NCBI GenBank assembly: GCA_036491035.1
Contig: DASXCU010000037.1
Location: forward strand, 1-17,883
Origin: Galbitalea sp036491035
Lineage (GTDB): Bacteria > Actinomycetota > Actinomycetes > Actinomycetales > Microbacteriaceae
Direction of reading: 5' to 3'
DNA: 17,883 nt
The position numbers and the translations under genes were made by a program. Below the pieces are notes generated by a model. It was given only the letters and a program-made list of their open reading frames with translations. It had not been told where the DNA came from and did no database searches. Positions 14,815 through 17,883 of this stretch are shown here, piece by piece. Every line of letters starts with the position of its first letter. Position 1 is the first letter of the stretch.

Positions 14815-14832
14815 GGTTCCGACCGGTTGGTA
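14815..14832. promoter_or_regulatory. TetR-type operator in the SDR / serine hydrolase divergent region
   Basis: Read on the minus strand this is ATACCAACCGGTCGGAAC, three bases from the ideal palindrome ATACCGACCGGTCGGTAT and matching the site at 5399-5416 at 13 of 18 positions. The plus strand carries TATGTT (14831-14836) overlapping its edge as a -10 for the serine hydrolase gene. A minus-strand TAGGAT (14844-14839) could serve the SDR operon, placing the operator downstream of that -10. One dimer here could repress both directions. Confidence 0.65.
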
Positions 14833-14872
14833 TGTTCGATCCTAGACGTTGCCGTACGCGAAGGAGCTACAA

Positions 14873-16036
14873 ATGTCGGACACCCGGACCCCCTCGGCGC
14901 ACGGCACGGTCGAGGGCGAGGCCGACGAGAGATTTGCCGCTCTTCGCACGGAATTCCAGCGGATGCTCGACTCCGGTGAGGAGCTCGGCGCATCTCTCGC
15001 GGTCGTCGATCACGGCGAACCGGTCGTCGACCTCTGGGGCGGGTTCCGCGAGGCCCCGCGCGAGACGCCGTGGGTGCGCGACACCATCGTCAACGTCTGG
15101 TCGATCACCAAGACCGTGACGACGCTTGCGGCGCTGATGCTCGCCGACCGCGGTCTCCTCGACCTGGACGCTCCGGTCGCCGACTACTGGCCCGAGTTCG
15201 CGCAGAACGGCAAAGCCGCGATCACGGTCAAGCAGGTCATGTCCCACACGGCAGGCGTGAGCGGCTGGGACATGCCGTTCAGCGTCGAGGCGCTCTACGA
15301 CTACGACGGTGCGGTCGCGCATCTCGCTGCGCAGGCACCGTGGTGGGAGCCGGGAACCGCATCCGGTTATTCGCTGCTCAACTACGGCCACGTGGTCGGG
15401 GAGATCGTCCGACGCGTCTCGGGCAAGACTCTGAAGGCTTTCGTCGCGGACGAGATCGCCGGGCCGCTCGGTGCGGATTTCTCGATCGGCGTTCCGCGCA
15501 GCGAGTACGACCGCATCAGCAACGTCGTTCCGCCGCCGCCCGCGAACCTCGACCTCTCGCAGCTGCCGCCCGGCCATCCCGCGCTCCGCACGTTTGCGCC
15601 TGTCCCAATGGATGCGACCGTCACTTACACGGACGCCTGGCGGGAGGCCGAGATCGGTGCGGCCAACGGTTTCAGCAACGCCCGTGCCGTCGCTCGCATC
15701 CAGTCGGTCATCACGAACGGTGGAGAGGTGGACGGTGTTCGCCTGCTCAGCCAGCCGACCATCGACCGTATCTTCGAGGTGCAGTCGGACGGGATGGACC
15801 TGGTGCTCTTCCAGCACCTGCGGTTCGGGATCGGATACGGGCTGCCGTCGCCGCAGGAGGCCCAGCTGCCCGATCGCCGCATCGCGTATTGGGGCGGTTG
15901 GGGCGGATCGATCGTGCTGAACGACGTCGATCGTGGCTTCACGTTCGCGTACGTCATGAACCGGATGGATGGCGCGGTGCTCGGCTCGACCCGCAGCGCC
16001 GCCTACCAGAAGGTGTTCCTCGAGGCGATCGCCTAG
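14873..16036 (+). CDS. Serine hydrolase, beta-lactamase-like (family VIII esterase type)
   Basis: This 387-residue protein has the class C beta-lactamase/EstB fold. From the ATG at 14873 (AAGGAG 6 nt upstream), the nucleophile motif S-x-x-K is Ser77-Ile-Thr-Lys80 (in VWSITKTVT), the second motif Tyr is Tyr166 in SGYSLLNYGH, and WGGWGG (340-345) stands for the third motif. These combine as in family VIII carboxylesterases, which hydrolyse esters and sometimes lactones, rather than as in true beta-lactamases. There is no signal peptide, so it acts in the cytosol. It is transcribed divergently from the SDR-TetR operon with a shared operator region, suggesting that the hydrolysis product is handled by those oxidoreductases. 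Its stop shares CTAG with the convergent thioesterase gene. Confidence 0.92.
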   Translation: MSDTRTPSAHGTVEGEADERFAALRTEFQRMLDSGEELGASLAVVDHGEPVVDLWGGFREAPRETPWVRDTIVNVWSITKTVTTLAALMLADRGLLDLDAPVADYWPEFAQNGKAAITVKQVMSHTAGVSGWDMPFSVEALYDYDGAVAHLAAQAPWWEPGTASGYSLLNYGHVVGEIVRRVSGKTLKAFVADEIAGPLGADFSIGVPRSEYDRISNVVPPPPANLDLSQLPPGHPALRTFAPVPMDATVTYTDAWREAEIGAANGFSNARAVARIQSVITNGGEVDGVRLLSQPTIDRIFEVQSDGMDLVLFQHLRFGIGYGLPSPQEAQLPDRRIAYWGGWGGSIVLNDVDRGFTFAYVMNRMDGAVLGSTRSAAYQKVFLEAIA

Positions 16037-16494
16037 CCGCGGAACGGCACCGAATCACCCAGCCACTGGGCGAGAGTGTCGCGGAGGCGCTTCGGGAGCT
16101 CGACCGGTCGGCTCGTCTTGATGTTCACGAGTACGAGCGTCGTGCTCGCGATGGCGTAGACGACGGATGCGTCGGCCGACTGGAGCCGGTACCCGATGTC
16201 GAAGCTGGAGTTGCCGATGCGCGTGATCCACAGGTTCGAGGTGATCGGGCCATCCTCGTAACCGAGCGGTGCCCGATACTCGATCCGATGTCCGGCCATC
16301 AGTCCGTTCGAACCGTCGGGGAACAGGTCGAAGACCGACAGTTCGCCGGGCACATCTCCTGGTGCGTTATCGCCGAGTGGCGGGGTGAAGAGCGCGAACC
16401 GGGTGTCCTCGAGATACCGGATGAAGAACACGTTGTTGACGTGCCCATACGAGTCCATGTCGCCCCACCGAACCGTGATCGGGGTCGACAACAT
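16033..16494 (-). CDS. Acyl-CoA thioesterase, 4HBT hot-dog family
   Basis: This 153-residue single hot-dog protein has the 4-hydroxybenzoyl-CoA thioesterase active-site segment WGDMDSYGHVNNVFFIRYLED (10-30). Asp14 is the likely catalytic carboxylate and GHVNN (17-21) is the canonical signature. The later strand pattern (HRIEYRAPL, TSNLWITRIGNSSFDIGYRL, TTLVLVNIKTSRPVELP) is typical. It would hydrolyse an acyl-CoA to free acid and CoA in the cytosol; chain specificity cannot be read. The ATG at 16494 has no SD but has TAGGGT exactly 6 nt upstream, implying a leaderless mRNA. It converges on the serine hydrolase gene, the two stops sharing the four bases CTAG, and diverges from icd. Confidence 0.92.
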   Translation of the reverse strand: MLSTPITVRWGDMDSYGHVNNVFFIRYLEDTRFALFTPPLGDNAPGDVPGELSVFDLFPDGSNGLMAGHRIEYRAPLGYEDGPITSNLWITRIGNSSFDIGYRLQSADASVVYAIASTTLVLVNIKTSRPVELPKRLRDTLAQWLGDSVPFRG

Positions 16495-16500
16495 GGGTCA

Positions 16501-16506
16501 ACCCTA
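16501..16506 (-). promoter_or_regulatory. -10 hexamer of a leaderless promoter for the thioesterase gene
   Basis: Read on the minus strand, TAGGGT is followed by six nucleotides and the ATG at 16494; no Shine-Dalgarno sequence is present. The -35 region would overlap the palindrome at 16522-16547. Confidence 0.55.
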
Positions 16507-16521
16507 GCGATTCTCGGTCGC

Positions 16522-16547
16522 AAAGTATCTTGATGTCGAGATACTTT
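16522..16547. promoter_or_regulatory. Palindromic operator candidate between thioesterase gene and icd
   Basis: Perfect 9-bp arms AAAGTATCT (16522-16530) and AGATACTTT (16539-16547) flank an 8-bp centre TGATGTCG that is itself half-symmetric, so 22 of 26 positions obey dyad symmetry. The site lies 60 bp before icd and 28 bp before the thioesterase ATG. Candidate -10 hexamers for icd are TACTTT (16542-16547) within it and TAAGCT (16558-16563) after it. The core has the TCTTGA-n2-TCGAGA form; the cognate regulator is not known to me. Confidence 0.62.
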
Positions 16548-16606
16548 AGAAAACGAGTAAGCTGGATTCGGCCCGCTTAGAAGGCCACCTGAGAGGAACT
16601 ACCACC

Positions 16607-17821
16607 GTGGCAAAGATCAAGGTTGAAGGCACCGTCGTCGAGCTCGATGGCGACGAGATGACCCGCATCATCTGGCAGAAGATCAAGGAAACCCTGATCC
16701 ACCCCTACCTCGACATCAACCTCGATTACTACGACCTCGGCATCGAGAACCGCGACGCGACCGACGACCAGGTCACGATCGACGCGGCCCACGCCATCCA
16801 GAAGTACGGCGTCGGCGTGAAGTGCGCCACCATCACTCCCGACGAGGCCCGGGTCGAGGAGTTCGGCCTCAAGAAGATGTGGAAGTCGCCGAACGGCACG
16901 ATCCGCAACATCCTCGGCGGCGTGATCTTCCGCGAGCCGATCATCATCTCGAACATCCCGCGCCTGGTTCCCGGCTGGAACAAGCCGATCATCATCGGCC
17001 GCCATGCGTTCGGCGACCAGTACCGCGCGACCGACTTCGTATTCAAGGGCAAGGGCAAGCTCACCGTCCAGTTCACGCCGGATGACGGCAGCGAGCCGCT
17101 CAAGTTCGACGTCTACGACGCACCGGATGACGGCATCGCGCAGGTGCAGTACAACCAGGACGCCTCCATTCGCGACTTCGCGCGCGCGAGCCTCAACTAC
17201 GGCCTGACCCGCAACTACCCGGTATACCTCAGCACCAAGAACACCATCCTGAAGGCCTACGACGGCCGCTTCAAGGACATCTTCCAGGAGATCTTCGACA
17301 CCGAGTTCAAGGAGCGTTTCGACGCCGCCGGCCTCACCTACGAGCACCGACTCATCGACGACATGGTCGCCTCGGCCATGAAGTGGGAGGGCGGCTACGT
17401 CTGGGCCTGCAAGAACTACGACGGCGACGTTCAGTCCGACACGGTCGCGCAGGGCTTCGGCTCGCTCGGTCTCATGACCTCGGTGCTGTCGGTTCCGGAC
17501 GGCTCGGTCGTCGAGGCGGAGGCCGCTCACGGAACAGTCACCCGCCACTACCGCATGCACCAGGCGGGCAAGCCGACCTCGACCAACCCGATCGCGTCGA
17601 TCTACGCGTGGACCCGCGGCCTGTCGCACCGCGCGACCCTCGACAACAACCCGGAGCTCGCTGCTTTCGCCGAGACCCTCGAGGATGTCGTCATCAAGTC
17701 GGTCGAGGCCGGTCACATGACGAAGGACCTTGCGCTGCTCGTCGGACCGGACCAGAAGTGGGAGACCACCGAGGAGTTCCTCGACACGCTCGACAAGAAC
17801 CTGGCTGCGCGCCTGGCGTAG
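16607..17821 (+). CDS. icd: NADP-dependent isocitrate dehydrogenase, homodimeric eukaryote-like type
   Basis: This TCA-cycle enzyme oxidatively decarboxylates isocitrate to 2-oxoglutarate with NADP, in the cytosol. The complete 404 residues align with human IDH1 with near-identical numbering: Ser94 and Arg100 in KSPNGTIRN (93-101), Arg109, Arg132 in GRHAFGDQYR (131-140), Tyr139, metal-binding Asp251/Asp274/Asp278, and the NADP-binding HGTVTRHYR (308-316). This is the IDH1/2-like type, not the 80-kDa monomeric enzyme of corynebacteria and many streptomycetes. The GTG start at 16607 has AGAGGA 9 nt upstream. Expression is probably controlled by the palindrome at 16522-16547. It appears monocistronic, with a hairpin 10 bp after the stop. 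Confidence 0.97.
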   Translation: MAKIKVEGTVVELDGDEMTRIIWQKIKETLIHPYLDINLDYYDLGIENRDATDDQVTIDAAHAIQKYGVGVKCATITPDEARVEEFGLKKMWKSPNGTIRNILGGVIFREPIIISNIPRLVPGWNKPIIIGRHAFGDQYRATDFVFKGKGKLTVQFTPDDGSEPLKFDVYDAPDDGIAQVQYNQDASIRDFARASLNYGLTRNYPVYLSTKNTILKAYDGRFKDIFQEIFDTEFKERFDAAGLTYEHRLIDDMVASAMKWEGGYVWACKNYDGDVQSDTVAQGFGSLGLMTSVLSVPDGSVVEAEAAHGTVTRHYRMHQAGKPTSTNPIASIYAWTRGLSHRATLDNNPELAAFAETLEDVVIKSVEAGHMTKDLALLVGPDQKWETTEEFLDTLDKNLAARLA

Positions 17822-17830
17822 TTGGTTCGC

Positions 17831-17864
17831 CCCGCCCGGCTGCGGGGTCTGCCGCAGCGGCGGG
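17831..17864 (+). terminator. GC-rich hairpin after icd
   Basis: CTGCGG (17840-17845) pairs with CCGCAG (17852-17857) around a 6-nt loop. The stem extends with G39-C58 and, past single bulges at 17838 and 17835, with CC/GG and CCCG/CGGG to 17831-17864. No U-tract follows (AGTAATTG), so it is a terminator of the U-less actinobacterial type or simply a transcript-end stabiliser. Confidence 0.5.
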
Positions 17865-17883
17865 AGTAATTGCCATGCGGCGG

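Noticed and set aside
14873..16036. Beta-lactamase resistance gene
   Set aside because: SxxK is present, but there is no signal peptide, and the WGG third motif with the metabolic neighbourhood fits a family VIII esterase.
16101..16111. CGACCGGTCGG, the exact core of the TetR-type palindrome
   Set aside because: It lies within the thioesterase coding region, lacks the outer ATAC/GTAT arms and is explained by codon usage; probably chance.
15070..16533. Long plus-strand open frame running through the hydrolase and thioesterase genes (487 codons)
   Set aside because: It is a frame-shifted shadow of the hydrolase followed by the complement of the thioesterase; no motif or ribosome-binding site.
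16577..17716. Long minus-strand open frame opposite icd (379 codons)
   Set aside because: It is Val/Asp/Arg-rich and the mirror of icd codon bias; icd itself is unmistakable. High-GC shadow.

Overview
The window is about 17.9 kb of high-GC, densely packed chromosome from an actinobacterium, most likely a member of the Microbacteriaceae. This rests on the GC-rich third positions, frequent GTG starts, TANNNT promoters abutting start codons, a eukaryote-like NADP isocitrate dehydrogenase, and an ECF sigma factor paired with a CU044_5270-type membrane protein. There is no rRNA, tRNA, CRISPR array, transposase or prophage gene. Organism assignment is inference. All family names come from reading motifs; no search was run.

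Layout. (1) 1-2739, plus: the end of one ABC exporter half-subunit and a complete second one, overlapping by 4 bp, a heterodimeric exporter with one degenerate ATP site. (2) 2757-2833: a 77-nt near-palindrome between convergent genes. (3) 2841-4176, minus: two GNAT acetyltransferases and an alkyltransferase-like DNA-repair protein, chained by GTGA overlaps. (4) 4269-5384, plus: zinc alcohol dehydrogenase. (5) 5468-9485, plus: five-gene acyl-CoA operon of aminoglycoside-phosphotransferase-like kinase, ACAD10/11-type acyl-CoA dehydrogenase, SDR, MaoC hydratase and an unknown protein. (6) 9486-9857, minus: small PRC-barrel-like protein. (7) 9971-11597, minus: ECF sigma factor and membrane partner. 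(8) 11711-12289, plus: integral membrane protein. (9) 12249-14763, minus: SDR, TetR regulator, SDR, small membrane protein. (10) 14873-16036, plus: family VIII-type serine hydrolase, divergent from (9). (11) 16033-16494, minus: hot-dog thioesterase. (12) 16607-17821, plus: isocitrate dehydrogenase, followed by a hairpin.

The most interesting part is the acyl-CoA operon. A kinase of the APH fold next to an ACAD10/11-like dehydrogenase is the pair that in Pseudomonas levulinate catabolism (LvaA/LvaC) and in mammalian ACAD10/ACAD11 removes a 4-hydroxyl group from 4-hydroxyacyl-CoA through a phosphorylated intermediate. The MaoC-type hydratase and SDR that follow could carry the resulting 2-enoyl-CoA on through hydration and oxidation. 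The operon's promoter carries an 18-bp TetR-type palindrome, and a close relative of it lies 9.4 kb away in the divergent promoter region of the SDR-TetR-SDR operon and the serine hydrolase. The two clusters may therefore be one regulon. A hydrolase that opens esters or lactones feeding 4-hydroxy acids into the operon would fit, but that last step is speculation.
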